Shown: positions 1-9,416, counted from the first letter of the stretch. The stretch: 64,000 nt of DNA from Bacillota bacterium (GCA_017889705.1 JAGGAB010000017.1:22591-86590); one strand, 5' to 3'. Notes: a model not told the origin generated them from the letters alone. Translations and numbers: made by a program.

Positions 1-383
1 AAAAAGTAAGATTTGTGGAAACCGATATGATGGGAGTAGTGCATCACTCCAATTATTTTCGCTGGTTTGAAATGGCCAGGGTTGAGTATTTGCGGCAAGT
101 GGGCATTTTGCTTACTGATATGATGGACGAAAATATTGTTTTTCCAATCACCAATGTAGATTGCAAATATATGGCATCAGCCAGATTTGACGATTATATT
201 CTTATTGAAGCTGTTCTGGCTGAGGTATCAAAAGCCAAGATGGTATTCACTTACCGTGTGTTGCGGGAAAGAGATGGGACATTACTGGCTACAGGTAGTA
301 CGCAAAACGTGTTTACCAACGACCAGGGAAAAATAATCCGTCTTCCAGACAAATACTTTGGAAAATTGCAGAAGCCTTCCTAA
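1..383 (+). CDS. Acyl-CoA thioesterase, YbgC/4-hydroxybenzoyl-CoA thioesterase family (5' end outside window)
   Basis: Hot-dog-fold thioesterase that hydrolyses short acyl-CoA or related thioesters in the cytoplasm. The reading frame is open from base 3, and the residues before the first possible GTG (base 15) already match the family's N-terminal block, giving VRFVETDMMGVVHHSNYFRW. The gene therefore begins upstream of the window and the GTG is internal. The D-x-M-G-V-V-H-H-x-N-Y signature carries the catalytic Asp of the 4HBT family. The visible length of about 126 residues is close to the usual 130-140, so only a few residues are missing. The natural substrate cannot be told from sequence. 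It lies about 95 bases upstream of murI. Confidence 0.85.
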   Translation, partial: KVRFVETDMMGVVHHSNYFRWFEMARVEYLRQVGILLTDMMDENIVFPITNVDCKYMASARFDDYILIEAVLAEVSKAKMVFTYRVLRERDGTLLATGSTQNVFTNDQGKIIRLPDKYFGKLQKPS

Positions 384-478
384 AATTAAGGCTGTTTGAT
401 GCCGGTAATTGCGGACAGTTTGCCTGCTGCATATTATATATGGCGTCAAGAGAGACTAATTTGATAGGAGGTGGCGTC

Positions 479-1312
479 ATGGGAAATAATGCGCCAATCG
501 GGATATTTGATTCCGGACTGGGTGGGCTTACTGTTGTCAGAGAAGTGCTCAATCTATTGCCGGGAGAAGATATTATATATTTTGGCGATACTGCCCGGAC
601 ACCGTATGGTTCGCGGCCACCAGCCGAGATTTTAGGGTTTATGCATGAGATACTTACCTTTTTTTCTACTCAGAATGTAAAAATGGCGATTACCGCTTGT
701 AATACTATGACAGCGCTTGGTCTTGAACAGGCAAAAAAAGAGTTTCCTTTTTTGCTAATCGGCGTAAATAACGGAGCTGAGGTTGCTCTCAGGGTTAGCA
801 AAAATAAGCATATCGGCGTTATTGCAACAGAAGCTACTATAAATAGTGGTAAACATGCCAGTGCCATTATGGCACGAGATCCGGCAGTAAGCGTCTATCC
901 GCAGGCATGCCGGCAATTTGTGCCGCTGATCGAGCAAGAAAAGCTGCATGGCCTTGAGATTGAAAATGCTGCAAGGGAATACCTTGCGCCGCTGCACGAA
1001 AACGGTGTAGATACCATTATCTTCGGATGCACACATTATCCGTTCATTAATGATATAATTAAAGAAATTATGGGAACGGAGGTTGCCCTTGTTGACCCGG
1101 CCAGAGAAACCGCTGCTCAGGCGCGTACTGAACTTGCGCATCAGGATAAACTTTCTACCCGGGCACGGGGGCGGGTGCGCCTATGTTTTTCAGCTGATTT
1201 GTCGCGGGCCGAGAGGTTTACTAATTGCGCCATCAATTTTTCACGGGAAATGGGATTTGCGGCTTCGTTTGAGTTGATTAATTTACAGGACTATAGTGTT
1301 ACTAAAGTTTAA
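479..1312 (+). CDS. murI: Glutamate racemase
   Basis: Cofactor-independent racemase making D-glutamate for peptidoglycan. Both catalytic cysteines are visible, one in AITACNTMTA and one in IIFGCTHYPF, and the N-terminal IGIFDSGLGGLTVVRE block is the family hallmark. I chose ATG 479 because a strong TAGGAGGTG site ends 5 bases before it. An in-frame ATG at 440 would add 13 residues with no family match and no ribosome site. The resulting 277 residues are the usual length. Housekeeping context with no sign of transfer. Confidence 0.95.
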   Translation: MGNNAPIGIFDSGLGGLTVVREVLNLLPGEDIIYFGDTARTPYGSRPPAEILGFMHEILTFFSTQNVKMAITACNTMTALGLEQAKKEFPFLLIGVNNGAEVALRVSKNKHIGVIATEATINSGKHASAIMARDPAVSVYPQACRQFVPLIEQEKLHGLEIENAAREYLAPLHENGVDTIIFGCTHYPFINDIIKEIMGTEVALVDPARETAAQARTELAHQDKLSTRARGRVRLCFSADLSRAERFTNCAINFSREMGFAASFELINLQDYSVTKV

Positions 1313-1354
1313 AATCAGGGTTTCTTATTGATACCCAGACACGGAGGCCTTAGT

Positions 1355-1912
1355 GTGGAATTTTTAATTATTTTACTTGTGGTTGTGTTAGGGGCAGCTA
1401 TTGGTGTGTGGCTATATATAGCTAAACAAGGCGATGCTCACTTTACCTTTTTGGTTGACCAACGGACTGATTTTACGCTTACTGCAATAACAACAGATAC
1501 GGCAACTTTTTCAACCACTGTGCCATTTGTTAACAATGGTACACAAGATGGTACGTTGATGGATGTTTTCCCCCGACATTTTTTGCCTTATGAACAGTTT
1601 GATGCAGTGGATACCGACTCGCGGCTGACACTTGATACAGCCAACAGAAGTGACGGATACTGGGAAGCCTATATTGTTCCGGTGTCTACGGGCGGCTCGA
1701 TTATTTTGACTGTAAAGTTTACTGCTAAGTCTGGTGATATCAAAACAGCTCTCAAGGATATGGTTGATATGCCGATTGATATTATTTATCAGGTGGTTGC
1801 TCGCAGTCTCTGGTATCTCGCCAAAGAACGGCTGATCATGACAGCTGACGAAATACATAAGGTTCTTGCTGCCGGTGAAAAGGCTGTAGCCAGATCGGAG
1901 GAACAGATATGA
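1355..1912 (+). CDS. Membrane-anchored hypothetical protein
   Basis: I do not recognise this family. The 185-residue product starts with one hydrophobic segment (about residues 3-24, with a run [20 protein letters not shown]) and continues as a soluble, Thr/Asp-rich, probably beta-strand-rich domain outside the membrane, then a short helical tail. GTG 1355 is preceded by GGAGG at 1343-1347. A TTG at 1328 in the same frame lacks a ribosome site. Its stop overlaps the ATG of the next gene (ATGA, 1909-1912), so the two are translationally coupled and probably work together with the CofE-like ligase, although no function can be assigned. Confidence 0.7.
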   Translation: MEFLIILLVVVLGAAIGVWLYIAKQGDAHFTFLVDQRTDFTLTAITTDTATFSTTVPFVNNGTQDGTLMDVFPRHFLPYEQFDAVDTDSRLTLDTANRSDGYWEAYIVPVSTGGSIILTVKFTAKSGDIKTALKDMVDMPIDIIYQVVARSLWYLAKERLIMTADEIHKVLAAGEKAVARSEEQI

Positions 1913-2580
1913 CAGAGCAGGCGTTAGAATTAAAACCGGTACCTACCCGTATACTTACCGATAAAGATAACATTGTTGATGTGATTGAGAGTTATGCCAA
2001 AGCTGATATCGGCCCCAATGACGTGGTATCGGTGGCAGAGAGTGTTGTAGCTATTACTCAAGGTCGGTTTGTCCGCCCGGAAGAAATCCAGCCATCGTTC
2101 AATGCCCGGATACTTTGCCGGTTTATTCCGAAGGAAGGCAGCTTGGCAAGCGCTTATGGCATGCAAACCGCTATGAATGCCGAAGGCACCTGGCGGGTAA
2201 CTTGGGCATTGTTTGTCGGGATGCTAGGTAAGCTGATCGGACGCCGGGGGTTATTCTATGAACTAGCCGGTGAGCAGGCAGCCTTGATTGATGATGTTAC
2301 CGGCACGATGCCACCTTTTGACAAATGTCTGGTGTTCGGCCCGGCTGATCCAAATGGCGTGGCTGAAGCCATTAAACAGCGTTTAGGTTGTTATGGCGCG
2401 GTGGTAGCCGATGTTAATGACTTGAAACGGGCTGCTGTACTGGGGGCGACCCAAGGCTTGGTGCCTAAAGAGGTCGCACAGATTCTTATCAACAACCCTT
2501 TTGGCAATGCCAGTCAGAAAACACCTATTGTTATTATCAAAAATTACGGATTAGCTGCACAAAAAGCGACCGCACAATAG
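1909..2580 (+). CDS. CofE-like (F420-0:gamma-glutamyl ligase family) protein
   Basis: The 223-residue protein resembles the F420-0:L-glutamate ligase (CofE) fold, which adds gamma-linked glutamate to an acidic acceptor using GTP. Family-like stretches are [16 protein letters not shown] near residue 38 and the central and C-terminal Gly/Asp-rich blocks. Firmicutes of this type are not known to make F420, so the true acceptor is probably something else. CofE homologues of unknown role are common in such genomes. It is coupled by a 4-base overlap to the preceding membrane-anchored protein and followed by a terminator-like hairpin. Confidence 0.65.
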   Translation: MTEQALELKPVPTRILTDKDNIVDVIESYAKADIGPNDVVSVAESVVAITQGRFVRPEEIQPSFNARILCRFIPKEGSLASAYGMQTAMNAEGTWRVTWALFVGMLGKLIGRRGLFYELAGEQAALIDDVTGTMPPFDKCLVFGPADPNGVAEAIKQRLGCYGAVVADVNDLKRAAVLGATQGLVPKEVAQILINNPFGNASQKTPIVIIKNYGLAAQKATAQ

Positions 2581-2592
2581 CTTGAGTCTAAA

Positions 2593-2620
2593 AAACAGAG
2601 GGTACACTATCCTCTGTTTT
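2593..2620 (+). terminator. Intrinsic terminator-like hairpin
   Basis: Ten-base-pair inverted repeat AAAACAGAGG / CCTCTGTTTT with an 8-base loop, ending in a T run that is part of the stem. It separates the murI-side genes from the dehydratase cluster. Confidence 0.6.
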
Positions 2621-2643
2621 ACATATCTAGGGAGGCTGATATT

Positions 2644-3639
2644 ATGGCCCGCATCGGCATAACAACTACTGTGCCGGTAGAGATCATTTTGGCAGCAGGA
2701 CATGTTCCTGTGGACCTTAACAATATATTTATTACCAGTCCTGAGGCCGGACATATGGTGGAAACAGCCGAAGAAGCCGGATATCCGCGAAATATTTGCG
2801 GCTGGATAAAGGGATTATATGCCGTAATGGTAAATAAGGAACTTAATGACAGTTTTGGCGGGATTGACAAGGTTATTGCCGTCACACAGGGTGATTGCAG
2901 CAATACCCATGCCCTGATGGAGACTTATCAACTGGCAGGTATTGAAACCATTCCGTTTGCTTATCCGTTTGACCGCGATTATGACCTGCTGAAACTACAA
3001 ATGGAAAAATTAATGAATGTCTTAGGGACAAACTGGGAAGCTGTTTATAATGTTAAGCGCGAGCTGGACAAACTGCGCCTCAGGGTAGCCGAGATTGACC
3101 GGCGTACCTGGGAAGATAACACGGTGAGCGGGTTTCATAATCATTTGTATCAGGTAAGTTGCAGTGATTTTAACAGTGATACGGCAGCTTTTACCGCTGA
3201 TGTAGAACAGTTTTTACAGCAGACGGCCGAGGCTGCCGAATATGCCGATGAACTTCGGTTGGGCTTTATCGGCGTACCGCCGATTTTTACCGATTTGTAT
3301 CCCTATATGGAGACCATGGGAGCGCGCGTTGTATATAATGAAGTGCAGCGGCAGTTTGCTATGCCGTATTTTACCGATGATATTGTGGAGCAATACCGCA
3401 TGTACACCTATCCTTATGGCGTGTTTAATCGGATTAAGGATGTTGAAGCCGAAATTGAACGGCGCAACCTGGATGGGCTGATTCATTATGTTCAGAGTTT
3501 TTGTTTCCGGCAGATCGAGGACATGATTCTGCGGGAAAAGCTTGATATACCGATTTTAACTATTGAAGGTGACAAACCAGGAAAAGTAGACGCCAGAACC
3601 AAGCTTAGAATTGAGGGGTTTCTGGAAATGCTGCGCTAA
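2644..3639 (+). CDS. Solo 2-hydroxyacyl-CoA dehydratase D-component family protein (HgdB/YjiM-like)
   Basis: A 331-residue member of the 2-hydroxyglutaryl-CoA dehydratase subunit family, whose classical members use a [4Fe-4S] cluster and ATP-driven ketyl-radical chemistry to dehydrate 2-hydroxyacyl-CoAs. Candidate cluster cysteines lie in VTQGDCSNTH and YVQSFCFRQI, and the C-terminal block around ILTIEGDKPGKVDARTKLR matches the family ending. Classical enzymes are heterodimers, but only one subunit is present here, as in the E. coli YjiM/YjiL pair. Its partner activase follows across element Y. The substrate is unknown. ATG 2644 follows GGGAGG closely. Confidence 0.75.
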   Translation: MARIGITTTVPVEIILAAGHVPVDLNNIFITSPEAGHMVETAEEAGYPRNICGWIKGLYAVMVNKELNDSFGGIDKVIAVTQGDCSNTHALMETYQLAGIETIPFAYPFDRDYDLLKLQMEKLMNVLGTNWEAVYNVKRELDKLRLRVAEIDRRTWEDNTVSGFHNHLYQVSCSDFNSDTAAFTADVEQFLQQTAEAAEYADELRLGFIGVPPIFTDLYPYMETMGARVVYNEVQRQFAMPYFTDDIVEQYRMYTYPYGVFNRIKDVEAEIERRNLDGLIHYVQSFCFRQIEDMILREKLDIPILTIEGDKPGKVDARTKLRIEGFLEMLR

Positions 3640-3643
3640 ATGG

Positions 3644-3763
3644 AGACTTAATTCAGATGTGTTTTGACGCCGTCTGAATTTTAGTCGAATTTATCCAGGG
3701 ACTTAGCCGCACTTACTCACGATTGTTGAAGCGGGAGTCTTAGAGCGGGTTAGTCATCGGACA
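3644..3763 (+). ncRNA. Element Y, copy A: structured intercistronic element
   Basis: This 120-base segment begins 4 bases after one stop codon and ends 16 bases before the next start. It shares long identical blocks with 56764-56884, including TTATCCAGGGACTTAGCCG (3691-3709) and CGGGTTAGTCATCGGACA (3746-3763). Predicted fold: hairpin I with GACT(3645-3648)/AGTC(3683-3686) at its base and an 8-bp AATTCAGA/TCTGAATT stem; hairpin II, GACTTAGCCGC (3700-3710) with GCGGGTTAGTC (3745-3755), closing an inner ACTC/GAGT hairpin. I do not recognise it as a named RNA family. Confidence 0.65.
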
Positions 3764-3779
3764 GGCAAGGAGGGTGAGT

Positions 3780-4538
3780 ATGCGCTGTGGCATCGATTTA
3801 GGCAGTCGTAGTGTAAAATTAGTCATGCTGGATGACAATAAACAACTTACGACCGCCAATGTTTATGAGACCGCCAAGTTTTACCGGGATTACGGACAGC
3901 GGTCTGAGGCCGGACTGGTGGTGGACTTTGCGGCGCTTGGCTTTCCTGAAGTCAGCAAAATTACCGCTACCGGTTATGGACGCAATACCATCGACATTGT
4001 CGGCGCAACTGTCATTCCTGAGCTAAAGGCTCATATGCTGGGGGCGATTGCGCAGACCGGCCTGATGGATTTTACGCTGCTCGATTTAGGCGGTCAAGAC
4101 AGCAAGGTAATCAAAGTCCGCAAGGGGCGAATGATAGATTTTCAGACTAATGATAAATGTGCTGCCAGCACCGGTCGGTATCTGGAAAATATGGCTGGAG
4201 TGCTTGATATCGGTTTAGAGGAACTGGCAGGCTATTATGAGAATCCGGTCGAGCTTAGCGCCACTTGCGCTATCTTCGGCGAATCAGAACTGATTGGTTG
4301 TATTGTGGAAGGGTATAGTACGCCTGAATTGGCGGCCGGCGTCAACTATACTATTTATAAACGGATCAAACCTATGCTGACCGCGTTAAAGAGTGACAAA
4401 CTTGTGTTTACAGGCGGGGTGGCACTTGGCAGAGCGATCAGGGAATTTATTACCCGGGAAATGGGTATAGAGGTTATTGTGCCTGAGCATCCCCAACTTA
4501 ACGGTGCCATTGGTTGCGCCGTATATGAGGGCAAATAG
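3780..4538 (+). CDS. 2-hydroxyacyl-CoA dehydratase activase (BadF/BcrA/HgdC ASKHA family)
   Basis: ATPase of the acetate/sugar kinase-Hsc70-actin superfamily that hydrolyses ATP to push an electron into a partner dehydratase. The N-terminal phosphate-binding GIDLGSRSVK, the second DLGGQDSK motif and the late TGGVALG adenosine motif are all present. The two cysteines that hold the intersubunit [4Fe-4S] cluster are seen in NDKCAASTG and SATCAIFGESE. ATG 3780 is preferred over the in-frame GTG 3774 because GGAGG (3769-3773) abuts the GTG but lies 6 bases from the ATG. At 252 residues it is the usual HgdC length. It probably activates the protein encoded at 2644. Confidence 0.85.
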   Translation: MRCGIDLGSRSVKLVMLDDNKQLTTANVYETAKFYRDYGQRSEAGLVVDFAALGFPEVSKITATGYGRNTIDIVGATVIPELKAHMLGAIAQTGLMDFTLLDLGGQDSKVIKVRKGRMIDFQTNDKCAASTGRYLENMAGVLDIGLEELAGYYENPVELSATCAIFGESELIGCIVEGYSTPELAAGVNYTIYKRIKPMLTALKSDKLVFTGGVALGRAIREFITREMGIEVIVPEHPQLNGAIGCAVYEGK

Positions 4539-4567
4539 CTGACCAAGCTGTTTTGGAGGCGAATAGT

Positions 4568-6244
4568 ATGCTGCTAGGAATTGATGTGGGGGGAACCTTT
4601 ACTGATGCGGTAGTAATCAAGGATGGACAGGTCTGGGCGTCAGCCAAGACGCCGACAACCCACGGACAGTTGCTGCGCGGGATTATAATGGTTATTGACA
4701 AGGTGCTAGCAGGTATTAACCAAGCAGATGTCAGGCGGGTAGCGCTGTCGACAACCATTGTAACCAATGCTCTGATTGAAGGAGAAATTGACAAAGTAGC
4801 ACTCTTGCTATTGCCGGGTCCTGGCCTTAATCTGGAAGGGTTGACACCGGGAGAGCCGCACTTTTTGTCAGGATATACCGATCACCGCGGGCGGGAAAAA
4901 GCGCTGCCGGTTAAAGACGAAGTATCGACTGTATGCCGAAAAATTGGCGGTTCCAAGGCGGCTGCTGTTGTCGGTAAATTTGCGGTACGCAATCCGGCAC
5001 AGGAACGGCAGGTTGCCGACTGGGTGCAGGAATGCCTGCGACCGGATCATATAACGGTAGGGGCGGAATTGTCAGGTTCGCTAAATTATCTCAGACGAAT
5101 TAATTCTGCTTACTATAATGCGGCTGTATGGCGCATTTTTACTGATTTTGCGGCAGCGATTGAGAACGCTGTTGCCGAACGAGGTATTACAGCCCCGGTA
5201 CATATTTTGAAAGCAGACGGCGGTACATTGCCGCTGGGGGCAGCTCAGGAAAGACCGGTGGAAGCTATTTTTACCGGTCCGGCGGCCAGTGTCCTTGGCA
5301 TTATGGCTCTGACTAATCTTACTGAACCAGTTATTTCTTTGGATATCGGCGGGACCAGCACCGATATTGCACTGTGGCAAAACGGTGTGCCGCTATTGGC
5401 TACCGGTGGTGCCGTCGTTAACGGCTATCCTACGGCAGTGCGTTCCTTCTGGCTAAGTTCAGTGGGAATTGGCGGTGACAGCTATGTCCGACGGCAGGGT
5501 GATAAGCTACTTGTCGGTCCCATGCGCCGCGGTCCGGCTATGGCCTGCGGCGGCCCAGAACCCACGGTAACCGATGCGCTTAGGGTTGCCGGAATGATTG
5601 AATATGGTGACCAAGAGTTGGCTAGAAAAGCCATGCTGTTGGTGGCGGCTGAGGGGCAGACGCCTGACGAGGCAGCCGGTGAGACCTTGCGAGCAGCAAC
5701 CCATACAGTGTGCAAGGCAGTGGCTGATATGTTGAGTGAACAGGCAGCGCGACCGGTATATAAAGTTGAAGATATTGTGCATGGTACGGTTTTTAAACCT
5801 GAACTGGTAATTGGTGTTGGCGGCGCGGCAAAAGGACTTGTTCCTATGGTGGCCCAAGAGCTTAGTCTGCCTTGGCAGGTGCCGGACGGACATATGGTGG
5901 CGAATGCCATTGGTGCAGCTTCTTCCCGACCGACAACCGAGATTACACTTAGAGCCGACAGTGCCGAAGGGTATTATACTGTACCTGAACTTGGCATTAA
6001 GCGGCCTGTGGATAAACAGCGTTTTAGCCTGGCAGATGCCTGGGCGGCAGCCGAAACCCATCTTGCTGAACGAGCGGTTGCAGGCGGCATTAATGAAACT
6101 GCGCCTGTAAGTGAGCGCATATATGAGGAAGAATTCAATGTCATTCGCGGCTTTACGACAATCGGCAAAATCATGACCTGCAAACTGCAGCTAAAACCTG
6201 GTGTACTTGTGCCGGTGCAGGCGGGGAGGTTTGGCGATGAATAA
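4568..6244 (+). CDS. Hydantoinase/oxoprolinase A-type (HyuA-like) protein
   Basis: The 558-residue protein begins with LLGIDVGGTFTDAVVIKDG, the hallmark of the HyuA N-terminal ASKHA domain, and has a second phosphate motif in SLDIGGTSTDIALW. Relatives perform ATP-dependent opening of 5-oxoproline, hydantoins or acetone-type substrates, normally with a HyuB partner. No HyuB is encoded nearby, so this may be one of the stand-alone forms of unknown role. ATG 4568 follows GGAGG at 4555-4559. The gene overlaps the next by 8 bases. It sits beside another ASKHA protein (the activase), making a two-ASKHA cluster. Confidence 0.75.
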   Translation: MLLGIDVGGTFTDAVVIKDGQVWASAKTPTTHGQLLRGIIMVIDKVLAGINQADVRRVALSTTIVTNALIEGEIDKVALLLLPGPGLNLEGLTPGEPHFLSGYTDHRGREKALPVKDEVSTVCRKIGGSKAAAVVGKFAVRNPAQERQVADWVQECLRPDHITVGAELSGSLNYLRRINSAYYNAAVWRIFTDFAAAIENAVAERGITAPVHILKADGGTLPLGAAQERPVEAIFTGPAASVLGIMALTNLTEPVISLDIGGTSTDIALWQNGVPLLATGGAVVNGYPTAVRSFWLSSVGIGGDSYVRRQGDKLLVGPMRRGPAMACGGPEPTVTDALRVAGMIEYGDQELARKAMLLVAAEGQTPDEAAGETLRAATHTVCKAVADMLSEQAARPVYKVEDIVHGTVFKPELVIGVGGAAKGLVPMVAQELSLPWQVPDGHMVANAIGAASSRPTTEITLRADSAEGYYTVPELGIKRPVDKQRFSLADAWAAAETHLAERAVAGGINETAPVSERIYEEEFNVIRGFTTIGKIMTCKLQLKPGVLVPVQAGRFGDE

Positions 6245-7556
6245 TAAAAAACTGGGGTTGGTTTTCTTTCCGGCCTTTGACTGGGCCATTACTCCATCTC
6301 ACCCGGAACGGGAGGAACGCCTGCTTTATACCCGGGATCAGATTGTGGAAGAAGGACTTCTAGATTTGCCGGCAATTAGAGAGTATCGCCCTAAACTGGC
6401 AACAATTCAGGATGCCCAGCGCGTTCATATTGGTGTGCCTGATATTGCATCATTAATTACCGATGCTCATCTGGTGTCAGCCGGTGGGGCAATAACGGCT
6501 GCCGAGGCTGTTATGCGCCGGGAGGTCACCAATGCCTTTGCACTGGTGCGGCCGCCCGGACATCATGCCATGCGGGTGGTGCATGGTACAAGAGGTTTTT
6601 GCACCATAAATATTGAAGCTATCATGGTAGAATATTTACGACGTCATTATGGACTTAATAAAATTGCTATTGTAGATACTGATGTTCATCATGGGGACGG
6701 AACCCAGGATATCTTTTATCATGATCCGGATACCTTATTTATCTCGTTTCATCAGGATGGACGGACACTCTATCCGGGAACAGGTGCTGTTGCTGAGCTG
6801 GGCAGTCCAAGTGCTTTGTGTTCAACTGTCAATATTCCGCTGCCCCCGGGTACTACTGATGCCGGGCTACACTATGTACTGGATAATCTGGTATTACCGG
6901 TGCTCGAAGATTTCCGGCCGGACATTATTATTAACTCAGCCGGGCAGGATAATCATTATAGTGATCCCCTGGCTAATATGGCAATTACAGCGCAGGGGTA
7001 TGCGCGGCTGGCCGAAAAGCTGAATGCTGATATTGCTGTGCTTGAAGGCGGCTATTCGATTGAAGAGGCGCTGCCTTATGTTAATACTGGCATTATCCTG
7101 GCTATGGCCGGTCTGGATTACAGCCGGGTAGTCGAGCCAGATATTGCTCGCTGCCCGCGACAAAGTGAGGATAACACCCGCTATATTGCTCAATTAGTCG
7201 GCAAGTGGCAGGAGATATGGGGCGAGCGGGAAACGCTACGGCGTGAGGCTATCGCACAGGCAGGGGATTTTTGGCAACGACGGCGAAGCATTTATTATGA
7301 TGACAGCGGTATTCAGGAACGCCAGAGCGAGACGGTGAGAATCTGTCCGCATTGTCTGGGATATCAGACGGTTTCAACCCAGGCCGAAGGCCATTCTTTT
7401 GGTGTGAAATCAGCCTTTGCGGCTATTATTCCCCGTAATAGCTGCAACGCCTGCCGCACTCAGGCGCAGGATGCTCTATATAAAGCTAAAAAAGAAAATA
7501 GCCATGACCATTATTTCCTTCAGGACAAAGAAATGGATGTACTACAACAAATCTAA
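6237..7556 (+). CDS. Histone-deacetylase-fold amidohydrolase (AcuC/HDAC family) with C-terminal Zn-ribbon-like tail
   Basis: Zinc-dependent deacetylase fold. Visible catalytic elements are the paired histidines in RPPGHHAM, the metal ligands in DTDVHHGDGTQDIF, the distal Asp in NSAGQDNHYSDP and the GGY transition-state tyrosine in EGGYSIE. After the catalytic domain (about residues 1-320) there is an extra tail with two CxxC pairs (ICPHC and CNACR), likely a small zinc ribbon. Bacterial relatives deacetylate acetyl-polyamines, acetoin-pathway proteins or other small amides, and the substrate here is open. It overlaps the HyuA-like gene, so both are probably made together. Confidence 0.8.
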   Translation: MNNKKLGLVFFPAFDWAITPSHPEREERLLYTRDQIVEEGLLDLPAIREYRPKLATIQDAQRVHIGVPDIASLITDAHLVSAGGAITAAEAVMRREVTNAFALVRPPGHHAMRVVHGTRGFCTINIEAIMVEYLRRHYGLNKIAIVDTDVHHGDGTQDIFYHDPDTLFISFHQDGRTLYPGTGAVAELGSPSALCSTVNIPLPPGTTDAGLHYVLDNLVLPVLEDFRPDIIINSAGQDNHYSDPLANMAITAQGYARLAEKLNADIAVLEGGYSIEEALPYVNTGIILAMAGLDYSRVVEPDIARCPRQSEDNTRYIAQLVGKWQEIWGERETLRREAIAQAGDFWQRRRSIYYDDSGIQERQSETVRICPHCLGYQTVSTQAEGHSFGVKSAFAAIIPRNSCNACRTQAQDALYKAKKENSHDHYFLQDKEMDVLQQI

Positions 7557-7585
7557 GTAAAATACGATAAAATAAGGAGGTCATT

Positions 7586-8329
7586 ATGACCAGAGCAGAC
7601 GGACGTTCAGCCGATGAATTAAGAAAAGTTAAAATTACCCGGAATTATTTAAAATATGCCGAGGGTTCTGTGCTTGTTGAATTTGGTGATACCAAGGTGA
7701 TTTGCGCTGCGACTGTTGAAGAAAGAGTGCCGCCGTTTTTAAAAGGCTCAGGGGAAGGCTGGGTTAGTGCCGAATACTCACTGTTGCCACGCTCTACCCA
7801 AAGCCGCAATATCCGCGAAGCAGCCAAAGGAAAACAAACAGGTCGTACTCATGAAATTCAGCGTTTGATTGGCCGGGCTTTGCGCAGTGTTATCGATCTG
7901 AAAGCACTGGGCGAAAAAACCATCTGGCTGGATTGCGATGTGATTCAGGCTGATGGCGGTACACGGACTGCTGCTATAACAGGTTCGTTTGTTGCGCTGG
8001 TTGATGCTATTCACAGCATTTGGGGTGATAGTCCTAAACCGTTTCCGGTCAAGGATTTCTTAGCTGCAGTCAGTGTAGGGATTTTGCCGGCAGGGGCTTA
8101 TCTTGACTTGTGCTACAGTGAGGATTCCACTGCTGTTGTTGACATGAATCTGGTTATGACCGGCAGTGGACAGTTTGTTGAAGTCCAGGGAACCGGCGAA
8201 AAAGGAACCTTTACTCAGGAGCAGTTAAACGAGATGCTGACCATTGGCAGTCAGGGCATTAATGCCTTGCTTGATATTCAAAAAGAAACACTGGGGCCAC
8301 TTTCGTGGAAAGTTGGCCGGGAGGGATAA
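7586..8329 (+). CDS. rph: Ribonuclease PH
   Basis: Phosphate-dependent 3'-5' exoribonuclease that trims tRNA 3' ends. The N-terminal [19 protein letters not shown] block and the [20 protein letters not shown] segment are diagnostic, and the 247-residue length is typical. An AAGGAGG site lies 5-6 bases before ATG 7586. It is followed after 2 bases by rdgB, the usual rph-rdgB pairing in Firmicutes, and then by a YfcE-type phosphoesterase. Confidence 0.96.
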   Translation: MTRADGRSADELRKVKITRNYLKYAEGSVLVEFGDTKVICAATVEERVPPFLKGSGEGWVSAEYSLLPRSTQSRNIREAAKGKQTGRTHEIQRLIGRALRSVIDLKALGEKTIWLDCDVIQADGGTRTAAITGSFVALVDAIHSIWGDSPKPFPVKDFLAAVSVGILPAGAYLDLCYSEDSTAVVDMNLVMTGSGQFVEVQGTGEKGTFTQEQLNEMLTIGSQGINALLDIQKETLGPLSWKVGREG

Positions 8330-8331
8330 AA

Positions 8332-8940
8332 GTGGCAGAGGCGATACAAGAAATTATTGTTGCCACAAAAAATGCCGGTAAAGTGGCTGAATTCAAAATG
8401 GCATTAAGCGGACTTCCGTATAAAGTATTGTCTCTCGCCGATTTGGGGAGCTTTCCGGAAGCGCCGGAAGAGGGTCAAACCTTTGCGGAGAATGCTTGCT
8501 CGAAAGCTCAGTTTTACGCCAAACTGACAGGCAAACTGTGTCTGGCAGACGACTCAGGCCTGGAAGTTGATTATCTTAACGGTGCGCCAGGCGTGTATTC
8601 TGCCAGATATGCCGGCGAACACGCCAGCGACGAGGACAATAACCAAAAACTGCTACAGCAGCTGGCAGGCGTGGCGTCTGAAGAACGTACAGGCCGTTTT
8701 CGCTGCGTGCTGGTACTCGCCGACAATGAGAAAGTCTGGTGCACGTCTGATGGCACGGTGGAAGGTATTGTTTTAACCGAGCCGCGTGGTAATAACGGCT
8801 TTGGTTATGATCCCTTGCTGTTTGTCCCTGCGCTGGGACGCAGTATGGCTGAACTGTCTCCAGTCGAAAAAAATGAGATTAGTCACCGGGGGCGAGCCAT
8901 CAGGGAATTAGTAAAACAATTGGCGGTGCTGGAAAAATGA
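8332..8940 (+). CDS. rdgB: XTP/dITP diphosphatase (RdgB/HAM1 family)
   Basis: Removes non-canonical purine nucleoside triphosphates from the nucleotide pool. Motifs: IIVATKNAGKVAEF at the N terminus, DDSGLEVDYLNGAPGVYSAR in the centre, and NNGFGYDPL plus ISHRGRAI near the C terminus. I chose GTG 8332, which has GGGAGGG ending 6 bases upstream. An earlier in-frame GTG at 8305 would overlap rph and add nine unmatched residues. The product is 202 residues, the normal size. Confidence 0.94.
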   Translation: MAEAIQEIIVATKNAGKVAEFKMALSGLPYKVLSLADLGSFPEAPEEGQTFAENACSKAQFYAKLTGKLCLADDSGLEVDYLNGAPGVYSARYAGEHASDEDNNQKLLQQLAGVASEERTGRFRCVLVLADNEKVWCTSDGTVEGIVLTEPRGNNGFGYDPLLFVPALGRSMAELSPVEKNEISHRGRAIRELVKQLAVLEK

Positions 8941-9416
8941 GAATTGGCGTTGTCAGTGATACACATGGCGACATTTATATGCTGAAAAAAGTAATTGCGG
9001 CTGCCGGCAAAGTCGATCTGTGGCTTCATGCCGGCGATTACTGCCAGGACGCCTGGCGGCTAAAAGAACTAACCGGTCTGCCGATAACTGTTGTTGCCGG
9101 CAACTGTGACCGGACAAAGGCGGTGCCGCCTGATGAATATGTGGAAATTGGCGATACGCTTATCTGGCTAACGCATGGACATAATTATGATGTAAAACAT
9201 GGTGTTGAACATCTGCGCATGTGGGCGGAGGAATATGAGGCTGATGTTGTGGTTTATGGTCATAGTCATACTCCATATAATGACTGGCATGAAGGCGTCC
9301 TGATATTCAATCCCGGCAGTCCGGCTTCGCCACGGGGTGGGTCACAGCCAAGTTTTGGCATTTTGGAGTTTGCCGAAAACGGCAATAATATAGCTGGATA
9401 TATTGTGGAAATCTGA
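8937..9416 (+). CDS. YfcE/MJ0936-type metallophosphoesterase
   Basis: Small calcineurin-like phosphodiesterase of 159 residues. The metal-binding motifs are in order: SDTHGD near residue 7, AGDYCQD, AGNCD, LTHGHNYD and YGHSHTP. Relatives hydrolyse phosphodiesters in vitro, and the physiological substrate is not settled. The ATG overlaps the rdgB stop (ATGA), so the gene is translationally coupled, and an intrinsic terminator follows directly. Confidence 0.9.
   Translation: MRIGVVSDTHGDIYMLKKVIAAAGKVDLWLHAGDYCQDAWRLKELTGLPITVVAGNCDRTKAVPPDEYVEIGDTLIWLTHGHNYDVKHGVEHLRMWAEEYEADVVVYGHSHTPYNDWHEGVLIFNPGSPASPRGGSQPSFGILEFAENGNNIAGYIVEI

Noticed and set aside
15..383. GTG at 15 as the start of the thioesterase gene
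   Set aside because: Residues upstream of it in frame already match the family; the gene starts before the window.
5482..6061. Long minus-strand frames within the HyuA-like gene
   Set aside because: Shadows of a GC-rich coding gene; Ala/Ser/Arg-rich products with no motif or ribosome site. The same holds for other minus-strand frames of up to about 180 codons in the window.
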